Positions 24,537 to 35,402 of a DNA stretch of 64,000 nucleotides are shown piece by piece. Position 1 is the first letter of the stretch, and each line of letters begins with the position of its first letter. The DNA is taken from contig NC_035170.2 of assembly GCF_001659605.2 (NCBI RefSeq), positions 25,834,020 through 25,898,019 on the forward strand. Direction: 5' to 3'. The stretch is from Manihot esculenta. Taxonomy: Eukaryota > Streptophyta > Magnoliopsida > Malpighiales > Euphorbiaceae. Both the position numbers and the translations under genes were made by a program. The notes under the pieces were generated by a model. It made no database searches. It saw only the letters and a list, made by a program, of their open reading frames with translations, and was not told the DNA's origin.

Positions 24537-26222
24537 ATTTCAATCATATCATTACTAATGTGTTTAAATAATTATGTAACAATTAAATATTTTTATATTA
24601 TGCAGAATAAATTATTTTAATTTTAAATATTACTAATAATTTTAATATTATTTAAATACTTTTAAAAAATTAAATATTTAATTTATCTATACTATAAATA
24701 CAAATAAAAAAGAGAGTATAATAAAATTTTCCATAATACCCTTAACTCTTTAAATTATTTACAATAATATTTAATTATTTAAATAGTTATTATTATTTAA
24801 AATAGATAATAATTTTATTCTTTAAATTAATTTTAATTAGTTAAGGTGATTTGAATAAATGATGAGGGATAATTATTGTTATAAATGATGAGAGTAATTA
24901 TGTTTAAATTATAACTATTTTTTAAAAAATTTAATAATAAATAATTATTTTTTATAAAAATGAAATTTTATAAATTAAATTTGAAAATTTTTAAATAATA
25001 AATTGAATTTAACTTAACCAATAAAATTGTAATTTAAATATAATGGAAATCATTGCCAGCCCTTTATAAAAAAGTTATAAAATTATTTTTGCATGCTCAA
25101 CTTTTTTTTTTTTTATTAATATTTAGGTTAGTTATGATTGGAATAAATTGATAAAGATACTTTTTGAAATTTTATAAAATATTTAAAAATTTTAAAAAGT
25201 GAAAAGTATGTAAGTGAAATTTTTGTATTAATTTAGAGTTATAAGAATTCAGAAGATGATTCATAATATTGCAGTTCAATCGATTAAGTCAGTATATATT
25301 GTTTAATAAATTTTTGATAGGTATTTCATTTTTTTTATTATTATTTTGAAAAATTATTTTATTTATAAATAAATATTATTATTTAATGTTTAATATTTTA
25401 ATAATATTATAATTGAGATAAATTTATAACATTAAAAATTGAGATAGATTTCTTATATTATTTATTTTAAATTTTATTATAATTAGTTTTAATTTTAATA
25501 ATATTAAATTATTAAATTAATTTTTTAATTTAAAAATAATGAAATTTCTATATAATAATTCATTTTACCTCTCAATTAATTTTAATAAATTTAAATAAAA
25601 ATTATAGACATTAAGATTATGATTTAATCTTTATTAAAAATAAATTACAATTTTATCTAATTTATTAAATATAAAAATAAAATATTAAATAATTTTAATA
25701 ATAAATTTGTTTAATTTTTTAAAAAATAACATCAAAATATAATTAAAATTAAGATATCACATAATAGATTTAAATTTTAAAATTCTTGTTATTATTTATA
25801 TATAAAATTCTTTCAATTATTTTTTATTATAATTTTAATTTATAATATATATATTTATAATATAAAAAGCACCTTGTGATAAATGTATTTACTTCCTTTT
25901 GCCTTTTAATGTATTTAAATAATTGAATTCAACTATATGTTTGTTTGGCTACAAGATTGAAAATATGATAAAATTTTAGCAAGCTGGATTAATTAGTCTA
26001 AAGGGTTATTTTCACTTATTAATTTATTTTAGGCTTTTCCTTATTCTTTATCCATTTGTAAAATCTAACTAATTTTTGCGTAGGCGGAACCCCAAACAAA
26101 CCAAGCATATGCATATATACCTTAATGTAAGCTAATTTGTGTTTCTTACTTTTGCAATTTCATTATGGATATTTGTATATTGGTGCCCATATTTTCCTTA
26201 TTATTTCCACTTACTGAATCAG
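24537..26222. other. AT-rich spacer and A-copy junction
   Basis: Matches copy B up to about 26,076. There copy A reads TTTTTGCGTAGGCGG while copy B continues TTTTTGCATTATACTAATAG into the ARF N-terminal exon. The homology therefore ends just before that exon. No gene seen to 26,222. Confidence 0.65.
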
Positions 26223-27410
26223 CAAAGAGAGGTTACTGGCCCAAATCCTAAACTTCTGAAACCTGCAGAAATATGCATGGTGCGTTCATTTCAGAAACTA
26301 CTTTCTGCTTCAGATATAGGCAAGCATGGTACTCTAGCTATTCCTCGAGAGCATGCACAGAACGTTTGCCAGTATTTGTCAGTTTATTGTTTCCTTCCAC
26401 ACTGTCCATTGCTTATGATTTTTTCTCTCTTCTTGATGGTTATGTTTTTCCTCATTGTTGAGAATATGCAGCAAAATACACCTTCTCAACAATTGGTTGC
26501 AAAAGATCTGCACGGCAAAGAGTGGAATTTCCAACATGTTTATCGGGGTATTCAATACTAGTTGTTATTTCACAATAGATGTTAAATAATTGTAATTGAA
26601 GATTGCAATAACTGTATTAGCTGAAATATGCTTTCAATTATTTTGTTCTCCTGTATATAATGGTTAATTGTGTGTTTCTGCTACTACTTGCTTTGCTCAA
26701 TACTGGCCAATATATTATATTCTTGCTACTGGATGATGCGTAGTTGTTTCAAGGGTCGTTCAATTAAAAATTTTTGTGTGTCTCTTCTATCTTCTTGTTA
26801 TCATGCATGACGAACAAAAATGATCTTTAAATAGAATAACATTGTAAATGACAGTTTTGGGAGAGTATATATATATATATATAAGGCTCTCTTTTATTTC
26901 TATTAGTCATTAGTTCCCAATGTTTTTTTTTGAACTAGAAATTAAGGATTGGAGAAGTAGAACCTGAGACCTGTCAGATTTACTCAAATTCAGTTACTAT
27001 TAGATTAAAGCTTAGCCATTAGTTGCCAATGTTGTTTAACGTGAAAAGTCCGAATGTTATATTTCTTCTGAAAAATGCATCCAACACTCGGAGAAGACTT
27101 CAATTTCTCCTATTCCTGTTTATTTTTCTATATTTTTGAAAGACTATACCATAATGGTGTTGACAACAAAGCAATTATAGGTGATCCTAAAAGTCACTTG
27201 CTCACGACTGGATGGAGTAAATTTGTTGGTTCAAAAAATATATCAAAAGCAAAAAGCAGTGTGTTAATATTCTTAAGGTAAGTTTCTTCTACCTGTTTTT
27301 CTTCCCTTTTTAGTTTGTTTTCTTCTTAACAAGGTTTTTTCATTTATGTGCTTTTTTTATGGGAGAAAATGGAGAGCTTAGGATTGAAGTAAGGTTATGG
27401 GTTAAACATG
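26223..27410 (+). pseudogene. Auxin response factor-like B3 DNA-binding domain exons
   Basis: Exons 26,223-26,381, 26,463-26,547 and 27,181-27,277 join in phase. They encode SFQKLLSASDIGKHGTLAIP, then SQQLVAKDLHGKEWNFQHVY, then SHLLTTGWSKFVGSKNISKA and IFLR. This is the ARF B3 order: SFCKTLTASDTSTHGG, ELVAxDLHGxEWxFRHI, HLLTTGWSxFVSSKK, FLRGENGELR. The next exon, GENGELRIEVR, is visible at 27,361 but its acceptor reads TTTTTTATG instead of TTTTTTAG, so the splice site is destroyed. The N-terminal exon (LWxACAGP) is missing upstream. Several DNA-contact-region residues are altered (GGFSV is GTLAI). The gene is broken at both ends and is a probable pseudogene. Confidence 0.8.
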
Positions 27411-28786
27411 GGAAAGCATATGTTCTGTTATTCTTTCTTCTGCCTACCATGCCCTTAGGACTAAAAGTCACTTCTATGTCAACTACATACCTAGGTTTAT
27501 GTTGTTTATTTTATTTCATATGAGCCAAATTTTGTGTATCATCAAGCTTTCTAATTGTTTTTACTTTGTGCTTACATGCAACATTTAGATAACTCCATAC
27601 TTTTTGGTGAAATGGCTTTTCATAGAATAATAAAACATAATAAGCAATCACTAACTATAGGTACAGATTTTGGGTTTCCTTTAGGAATGTTACTTTTATC
27701 TTTCAACTTGCAGGTGCCATTTTTATGTTTTGCAGCCTAATTTTTTTGTACAATTATCATTTTAATTCATTATCTTGCTAAGTATTCACATGGTTTCCTT
27801 TTAAATTCCCTCTCATAATTAAAAATTTCTTTAAGTTCATTCTCGCAGCAGCTTAGTGGGAAAAGATCATGTGCACTAATTTTGCTTTTATTTTTAGAAG
27901 GATAGATACTTTTCTTAAGTAGGCATTTCATTTCAGAACAAGTACCTTGAGTTTGAAGATAAATTTTAGTTTTTTTTTTAAGAACAAAGCATCTATTGGG
28001 ATGAATTTCATGATGAAATTTGAGGATAAGAAAGGTTGCAAAAATAGGTACCACCTTATTTTATTCTTTCAAGAGGTTAGAAAAATCATATTTTAAGTAT
28101 TTTTTTTGTCCTTTTAAATTAAAAAAAAAAATTTCTGAAAACTTTTTTTGAAAAAGTTAATTTTACCGCACTTAAAAAGCGTTTTTAAAAAAGAATAATT
28201 AAAAAAATAAAATACATTACCACGCTGAGTGTAGTAATGAATAAGAATTTAAATTATAAATTTAATTTTTATTTAATTTATTATTATATTATATTTTATT
28301 AATTTAATTTATTTAATTATATATTAAATTTATAAAATATAATTATAAAAATTATACTAATATTAATATTAATTAATTTAAATTATTTATAATATAATAT
28401 TATATTTATCAATTTATTTTATTAATTTATATAATTTAATTAATTATATATTAAATTTATATAAATATAATTATAAAAATTATATTAATATTATTATAAA
28501 TATTAATTATTTTAATTTATTTACACTATAATATTATATTTTTCATATTTATCATTCTATTTTATTATTTTTATTATAATTAATATATAAATATTTATAA
28601 ATCATAAAAATTATAAAAAATTAAAATTTATTTTATTTCATATTTGTTCTCATAATTTTTTTTCTATTATCTCCTATTTATTTCAAAATATTTTATAAAT
28701 ATTGATTTTTAATATTCTCATAAACTATTAATTCTGCCGTTGAAGGTATAAGCCGGGCCTTTAGAACGCGACACAAAAAAAAAAGG
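27411..28786. other. Spacer after the ARF-like exons; no gene seen
   Basis: The reading frame decays after GENGELRIEVR. Short frames at 27,555-27,740 (plus) and 27,770-28,054 (minus) have no family resemblance. From about 28,160 the DNA is extremely AT-rich. Confidence 0.5.
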
Positions 28787-28972
28787 GACAATCTATGTAG
28801 CATTTACATAATTCTTAGTATTATAATTATAAAAAAATTAAATAAAAAAATACATGTAAATACTTAAGAATAGTGATTTATTTTTATTATTTGTATATAT
28901 ATTGACTTTTTTATTTAATTTTTTTTATAATTATAATGCTAAAAATCAGACAAATGTTATTTGGACATTATC
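28787..28972. mobile_element. 186-bp MITE-like inverted repeat
   Basis: The left arm, from GACAAT at 28,787, is complementary to the right arm ending ATTATC at 28,972 over more than 50 bp with mismatches. The inner arms contain ATTATAATTATAAAA on both sides. This predicts a long hairpin typical of a small non-autonomous DNA transposon. No clear target-site duplication was identified. Confidence 0.65.
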
Positions 28973-29394
28973 TTATTTCCTGTGGATGTGTAGTTCTATG
29001 GTCACGCTTATATCCTCACCTTCCGCAACAGAATTGCTCAAAAAATTAATAGGTTATGAAAATATTAAAAATTAATATTTGTAGAATATTTTGAAAGAAA
29101 TATAAGAGAATAGAGAAAGATTATGAGAAGAAGTATAAAATAAAATGAAATTTAATTTTTTATAATTTTTACGGAATTTATAAATGAATTGTAATACTTG
29201 CTGGATGTCTAACCCAAATTTTTGTAGGGTTTCAATTCTGCCACTTAAAATCCAACTTTCTTTTTATTTTGTTTTATTTTATTGTATTTAATTTTTTTAT
29301 GTTATTCTTAAAGAAAATCTTATGTTAGATAGAGTTGACTCTAAAAAACGTAGAATATTTTGGTGATGTCACGTGCAGTAATGCCTATCAGTAT

Positions 29395-30358
29395 TGTAAT
29401 ATCCGGCTAAATTCCGGCATCAGAATTCCTACCGTCCGGCGGAATCTCGTATGTCGGAACTCTCTAGTAGGGGTAAAATATATTTTTCTAAAATGTTTTC
29501 ATGTGTTTTAAGGTTTTAAGTAAGAAATAAATTGAGTTTTGAAAGAAAAGACCAAGGAAGGAAAAAGCCAGGTTCGGCTTTGGCCTCTTGCGGAGGCACC
29601 TTTGGCCCCCGAAGGTGGTCTGGCCAGCCACCTATAAAAGGCCCCTTATCCGAAAATGGGCGAGTTTTCTCTCTCTATTTTCGGGCATAGGTGAGATTTC
29701 GCCCTTCCATGGTCGATTTGTTGTTTTCCTTCAATCCCTTCAAGTTTTAATGAGTTTCTACTTGGTTTTGAAGATTTTTGAGCTCAAGATCAAGTTTTGA
29801 AGCTTGGAGACCCCTGGAGCTCGTTCCTCCACATCTCCAAGTTTGGAATCACATCTCCTCTCGATCTTCAAGAGGTAAGTGTAGATCATTCTCTTCTTTC
29901 ATGTTTTAAGTAAGTTTTAAAAAGGGGTTAAGGGTTTTGATGCATGCTTTAGAGTAGAGGTAAATGTTAGGGTTTATGTTAGTTTTATGCTCAAATGTAT
30001 GTTATGTTAATGTTTGTTGGGGTATAGGCTAGTTTGAGACCCCTATATGCTTGAATAAGTGTTTATGCATGTTTTAGAATAGTTGAATGCATGTTGGGTT
30101 ATTGAGGGTGGCTGGTTTGGCAAGGCAGGATCGAGTTCTGCCCTTTGGAAGAGCCCAGGTTCGGCCGCCGAAGCCAGTTTCGGCCGCCGAACCTGCCTGG
30201 GGAGGTAGTTTTGGCTGCCGAACCCTGGCCCCGAAAGTTGAACTTTCGGCCGCCGAAGGTGCATGGCTTTCGGATCTGGAAGGGGTTTCGGCTGCCGAAG
30301 GTGCCGCCGAAAGTCCCCTGTCCAGCCTTCCTTTGCGTATTTTCAAGGCATGTTTTAA
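29395..30358 (+). mobile_element. Truncated Tekay-type LTR (older relative)
   Basis: Starts TGTAATATCCGGCTAAATTC and follows the layout of the LTR at 35,403: the CCGTCCGGCGGAATCTC block, TATAAAAG (29,633-29,640), a GATCTTCAAGAGGTAAGTGT block, then TTCGGCCGCCGAA palindromes at 30,160-30,310. Homology stops near 30,358. It is clearly diverged from the intact LTR pair. The several overlapping frames here are by-products of the GC-rich palindromes. Confidence 0.8.
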
Positions 30359-30618
30359 GATGTTAGGCAGTACCGTCCTTACCTATGTTAGGCAGCCATT
30401 TAATGCTCTTCAGTACGCATGCAGAAAGGGCTGCGGGAGAACTTGGCCGGTTTACTTCTCTTCCCATCTCATTATTGGGCTGGTTTCCTTTTTCATAGGC
30501 TTGGACTCATGTACGACCCGGCTTGCCATGCATTTCTGCCCGGGGTCGTTTCGAGCTCGCCTAATCTACTCTTGTGGGCCCTGACTTGGCCCAAGGGAGG
30601 TGTGAGGACCAGCGGTTA
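30359..30618. other. Unassigned segment between truncated LTR and MATH copy B
   Basis: GC-richer than its surroundings (for example GGCCCTGACTTGGCCCAAGG near 30,577). It matches neither the Tekay LTR nor copy A. It may be the end of another element whose insertion or deletion removed the 3' end of MATH copy B. Confidence 0.4.
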
Positions 30619-31278
30619 TCAGTTACCATCCTTAAGTTCTTTTATAAAGTAAAATCTCTCCACTTTACCTTCATATTTAATAACATGAACCTCTGCTCCG
30701 AATGCACAGCAATCACCAAAAAGATATCCATTAGAAGAGTCATTGAACATCTTGAGTGAGATCAGTTGGTCAAAACCATTTTCAGTCTTTAAAGAATGGT
30801 AACGCCTCATGTTATCATCTGTAGAATAATAAATCCTAGAGCCTGTCAAAATGGAGATAATTCATATAGATAACTTTGAAACAGAATATGGACTAAATGG
30901 GAAGCCACCTTGAATTGTCAAGTACTCATCTCTTAAGTGGTCAAAAACAAAGAATTTGAGGATCACATCAACCTGGGATCCAGGAGGAATTGCATTTGGC
31001 TCAGCAATTGCTAAGTAGAGAGAAATGTGATCACTTCCATCTCTTTTCACATTTCCAGAAGGATACAACACCAATTTCCTAAATATTGCAATAGAAATGG
31101 CAACAAGTTACAATTCCATACTCATGTGAATTCAGGTGGAATTAATTTCAAACAAATACCAGTTGTAGCCGCCAGATGCAAAAGCATCAGATTCATACTT
31201 CACAAGTCCAGTCTTCTCAAGTAGCTCACAAAATCGTGAGAATGACTCAATCTTTAATGTGTAATGAGCAGGTGGCAT
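30619..31278 (-). CDS. MATH (TRAF-like) domain protein, copy B, C-terminus replaced
   Basis: Paralogue of 12,591-13,280. Exons are 31,160-31,278, 30,909-31,078 and 30,619-30,842 with the same phases. It encodes the same MATH core with a few substitutions (for example GGYNW for AGYNW, and YLFGDCCAFGAE for YPFDDCCALGAE). After YFIKEL the sequence diverges from copy A and ends DGN-stop: the last roughly ten residues and the 3' flank come from the joined foreign segment at about 30,636. The frame is open, so a product of about 170 residues is possible. A polyadenylation site was probably lost. The candidate upstream exon (31,827-31,896) keeps its splice donor here. Confidence 0.6.
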
Positions 31279-31499
31279 GTTCCTTTTTGATCTTCTAATG
31301 CCTTTCTCAAGAGAGTATCAGGAGAATATTATGCTATGTTTGGATAACAACATTTGAAAGTAATGATTTTAGTTTAATTTTAATGTAGATTATTAATAAA
31401 TTATGGATTTTAAATAGTGATATTTATAAAACCTGCTTTTTGGCCTCCAAACTCAATGCCAAACAAGCTCTTAATACGCAACACTTGTATGTATGTTCA

Positions 31500-32330
31500 T
31501 GATAACACTTGTACTTTGTTTGGAAGGAAAATTATTGGAGGTTTAGTATGGGTTTTTAAAGCATTAAAAGGAGGCTTTTTTGAGGTTTGAAATGCTTTAG
31601 AACCGCTGGTTGGAAAGATTTCATTATCTTACCTGACTTTACTCGAAAAGAAAAGTATTATATTTATTCTATTCAAAAACACAAGACTCAACATCGATCA
31701 AGAAGCTCTGATATCATAATATGAAAATCAAACCGAGTCTAACTCCTCCAGAAGCTAAAGTTAGCTCAAGGGTTTATTGGAGGAATATTATCACATACTC
31801 CATAGAGAAAAAGAAAGAAATTTTACCATGGGAATGCGATTCTTCAGCATTAGAGTCAGCAACAATGTTAGGAAATAGTTCCACCACATTTGCCATTCTC
31901 CCACAATCGGCACACATCTCCCTCTCGGGTAAAAAAAAAAACGACACATCTCGCTTCTTATTCAGTGGCATATATATACTTCTTCAATAGGTCACGGAAA
32001 CCTATTAGGACTGTGGTAACATGCCTCCTTCCAAACATCTCAAGTTTTTTGGGAGGTAATATATTCCATTATATATTCAAAAAAAATGTTATAAAATTTT
32101 TTATTTTTTTATTAAAATAATTTTTTTTAATTAAAAAATTAAATTCTTTTATTTTAAATAAAAAATTATTTAAATTAAATTTTTATGAAATTCTTTTATA
32201 ATCTATATATAGGAGGGAAATATTTGGATTGCTAAAATTATCTATTAAAGTTTAAGTTAATTACAATAAATAATTAAAATTTAATTAATTAGTAAAATTA
32301 ATTTGTTCTATATTTTAATTGTTCTATTTT
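31500..32330. repeat. Four-copy local repeat, member 3
   Basis: Copy B partner of 13,500-14,340. Includes the candidate exon 31,827-31,896 (minus strand, MANVVELF) with an intact GT donor at 31,826-31,825. Confidence 0.75.
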
Positions 32331-32503
32331 ATTATAATAAAAACCAAAATTTTATTAAATAATTAAATTAGTAAATTAATAATAATGAAAAAGTTAGAAA
32401 GTTTAAATATATAAATACTAATATAAATTGAAATTCAAAGTACATTATTTATAAATAAAAAATAATTTTATTTTCAAAAATGTATATTAAAAACAATAAT
32501 AAT

Positions 32504-33138
32504 TGATAACCTCCAGATTTTTCCTAGTCCAGGAGTAAGGTTGGGTCCAAAAGAAGGCCACAGGTCCAAAGCCCATCAGATCATATACTCGAGAGGCGGC
32601 TCGACTTCACGAGCCTGGGCCGGCAACCCAGGGTGATCCGGATCAGATATGAGCACAAGCCCCATAAGGGAGTAGACCCAATCACTCACTAGCCCTACCC
32701 GCATGAGCTCTGGAGAGCATTAAATGGCCGTTACGCATGGAGCAGGGGCCTGACACAACCGTACGTACGGGCCTGAGTGAAAAGGACAGGAAAGCACTAT
32801 AGACTGGAGGGTCTTCTCCTTCAAAGAGGAGGCTCTCTCTCCTGCTCCTTCTTCCTTAACTCCATTTTTCCTTATTCTCTCTCTGCAACTCTTGCTTATC
32901 CACACTACTCTAGCTCGTAAATCTGACTTGAACGTCGGAGGGTCTCCGCCGGGGCATCCCCGGTGGACCCCTGACCCCTTTTTCCCTTATTTTGCAGGTC
33001 CTTTCCTCAAAAAGAACATGGAGAGACCCATTTGACAAACCCAACAGAGAGCCCAAAAAGGAATCAGATCCATATAATAGGGGACGAGGGAGAACCAGAT
33101 CTATCGGATATGGAGCCCAGGGAGATTGAGAGTTATCA
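32504..33138 (+). repeat. Tat/LARD-like 5' LTR
   Basis: 635 bp, TG to CA. Contains a CACTATAGACTGG stretch (the 3' copy reads CACTATATACTGG) as a possible TATA box, near 32,790-32,810. Followed by AA and the primer-binding site. Confidence 0.9.
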
Positions 33139-33140
33139 AA

Positions 33141-33158
33141 TGGCGCCGTCTGTGGGAA
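33141..33158 (+). promoter_or_regulatory. Primer-binding site of the Tat/LARD-like element
   Basis: TGGCGCCGTCTGTGGGAA, two bases after the 5' LTR. The TGGCGCC core is the type used by Tat/Athila-group elements. The exact priming tRNA is not certain. Confidence 0.75.
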
Positions 33159-33618
33159 CGAAAGAGATTTTACTATCTCTAAAGTTTCCAGATCCACCCA
33201 TTGAGATCCACATAAAGAGTGAAAAATTGGGAATCTGCTGCTTTGGGTTCATGATAACAGTGACTTCATGCCTGGTGAACGGCGTCGGGACAGCCGGCGC
33301 AGGAAGGTGACGATCCAATGTCGCGTCCAGTCATAGGTGTCACCGGCGAAGCCCGAAGCCGTGCGTTGTAACAGCAGAGAAAGCTCGGTCATCTTGAGGA
33401 TGGGGAAGACAACTGTGGGAGGTCGCGGGATCCCTTGCGATGCCTTCAACTTCGTATGCGCCGGCGGCGGAAAGGAACGCCGGCGAAGCACAAAGGTTTT
33501 ATTACGACCGATTTTTTCTTTGAAGCCTGGTGAATATTTTCTGTAAAAGGAAAAAAGGGTGAGTAATTTATGTATTTGTTGAAATTCTGAGGTCGGCCGT
33601 GTATATATATATATATAT

Positions 33619-33649
<31 letters not shown>

Positions 33650-35105
33650 AAAAGAGAGTGGGAAAGGAATGCAATGTTTGGGGGAAGACAAACTTGAAAA
33701 CAGCGCTGGTGGAGTTAGATTCGTGATCCCCTTTGTGATTTTTGGTGGCAGTCCGTTTGAAAGGGTGGGGATTTTACTGTGAGAGGTAAAATAATCAATT
33801 TCGAGGGAAAATTTTGTTGACTTGATCAAAGTATTGGGGTTTGTGAAGACGTTGCTCCCGATCTTCCAATGACCCAAAGCCATCGACGGTAGCTGGGGTA
33901 TGGGATGCGCAGAATCTGCTGACAGAAAGAAGATGGGGCAGCTTCCGGGGAATGAGGAATGGAAATAAGGAGGAAGAAGGGAATGAAGGGAATAAGCATC
34001 GAGAACAATCAAAGGACAATGAGACCGACTCCAAATCAGAACCGTTGGATGGTAAGACTGGGCAAAGCGAGCGTTACGACCCTTCGTGGCTAGAGCTGGG
34101 AAATGAGGGTTAATTTTTGTGAGTGGATTTTGGTTATTTGATGGGAATTTGGAGATGAACAATGGCACATGACGCAATATGCCACAGAAAAGGATGGCAA
34201 TGAGAATGAGAAGAGCTGGGTCATAAAGGACATGTGTCATTTGAAAAACAATTCATTCTGGTTCCTTTTGGAAGTGGGTTTTCTTCACTCTGTCCACAAA
34301 TTGCTGAGAATTCCAATAAGAAGTATGATTTGACATTTTGTTTGTATGTGAATATGAAAGTTCAAGTGGATGATACAAGTATCCTTCTTTCCTGTTCCGT
34401 TTGTCTCCTTCTTTCCTGTTCCATTTATTTTTTCTGTCCCTTCATTAAATGAGTTGGGGAAAACGGGTCGGTCAGCCGATCGAAGCAGCAGGACTGAAAG
34501 GAGCTCGGCCCTGTTGGCCAGCTTGAAGACAGGTGCAAGTCTCAAACTTGGGTTTAGTGGAGCACGACGATCGGACTACAGCAGGTCGGCCAAACACCAA
34601 AATTGTCAATTTTTAAGATTGAGTTTGGTGGGATCGGAGTAAAGTGACGCTCCCACACAATCCATGCAAAAGTGGTCGACGTGGCTTTTGATCACCGGGA
34701 GGTAGGTACCCAAATCCTTTATAAATATTATAACAATGCCATTGTAAATGATTCTCTAAAATTAGCTTACCCACAATCTACTCCTCCTGCAAATAATTAA
34801 TTACTAATCACCGTCACAACCAGACAAAATTTAAGATCAAGAATCTTCTACTTTACTTTCACTTTATAGTTTTGCAGTTATTATTGATTTCAGAATTATA
34901 AAGTGTAAATAATACTTACACTTTTCACAATATTTTACATGTTCAAGCATAGTATTTTATAAATTGTTCATCTGAAGTATGAAACTAAGTGACATGTGCG
35001 ACATATTATTTATTGATGAATATTATTAAATTAACAACGAGCATTCTCGTTATATACGCTTTGTGCAAGCTCTTATTTTGCAGAAAAATTCAAAAAAATG
35101 AACAA
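33159..35105. other. Tat/LARD-like internal region, left part
   Basis: No recognisable gag or pol. A (TA)n then (AAAAG)n low-complexity run lies at 33,599-33,657. A minus-strand open frame of 264 codons (33,446-34,240) crosses that run and has no family resemblance. A small captured gene fragment cannot be excluded, because 33,280-33,540 is GC-rich and codon-like. Confidence 0.5.
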
Positions 35106-35251
35106 GACCTCAGTTAGGCACAAAACCAGCTGAGATGATGAAGCGACAGTAAGGCCAATGAGCCTGAATCTTATCCAAGACCTCAGTTAGGCACAAAACC
35201 AGCTGAGATGACGAAGCGACAGTAAGGCCAATGAGCCTGAACCTTGCGCAA
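35106..35251. repeat. 73-bp tandem repeat, two copies
   Basis: The unit begins GACCTCAGTTAGGCACAAAA at 35,106 and 35,179, with a third start (GACCTCC) at 35,252 leading into the 117-bp array sequence. It belongs to the Tat/LARD-like interior. Confidence 0.85.
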
Positions 35252-35402
35252 GACCTCCTAAGGGAGCAAAGAAGGCCGGCGGGATCACAAAGATCTCCCC
35301 GGAACAAAAATGGCCGGTGAGGATCTTAAAAAGACCTCCCGGAGCATGAAGACCGGGATCCCCTAGAACTCCCGGGAAAACAAAGAAGACCGGGATCCCC
35401 TA

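Larger units (their letters stand above)
12640..26076 (+). repeat. Segmental duplication, copy A
   Basis: Colinear with copy B (about 30,636-60,452) in the same orientation. Matching blocks: 12,640-14,513 with 30,636-32,503; 14,509-17,000 with 48,672-51,358; 17,315-18,480 with 51,363-52,585; 18,460-20,630 with 53,265-55,428; 20,835-23,863 with 55,435-58,900; 24,532-26,076 with 58,897-60,452. Copy A alone has the 668-bp Tekay derivative and a 289-bp tandem duplication. It lacks the ARF and coiled-coil exons present in B, as well as the Tat and MITE insertions. Confidence 0.9.

Noticed and set aside
33446..34240. 264-codon minus-strand frame
   Set aside because: Runs through (TA)n and A-rich low-complexity DNA inside a non-autonomous retroelement and shows no known domain. 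Most likely chance.
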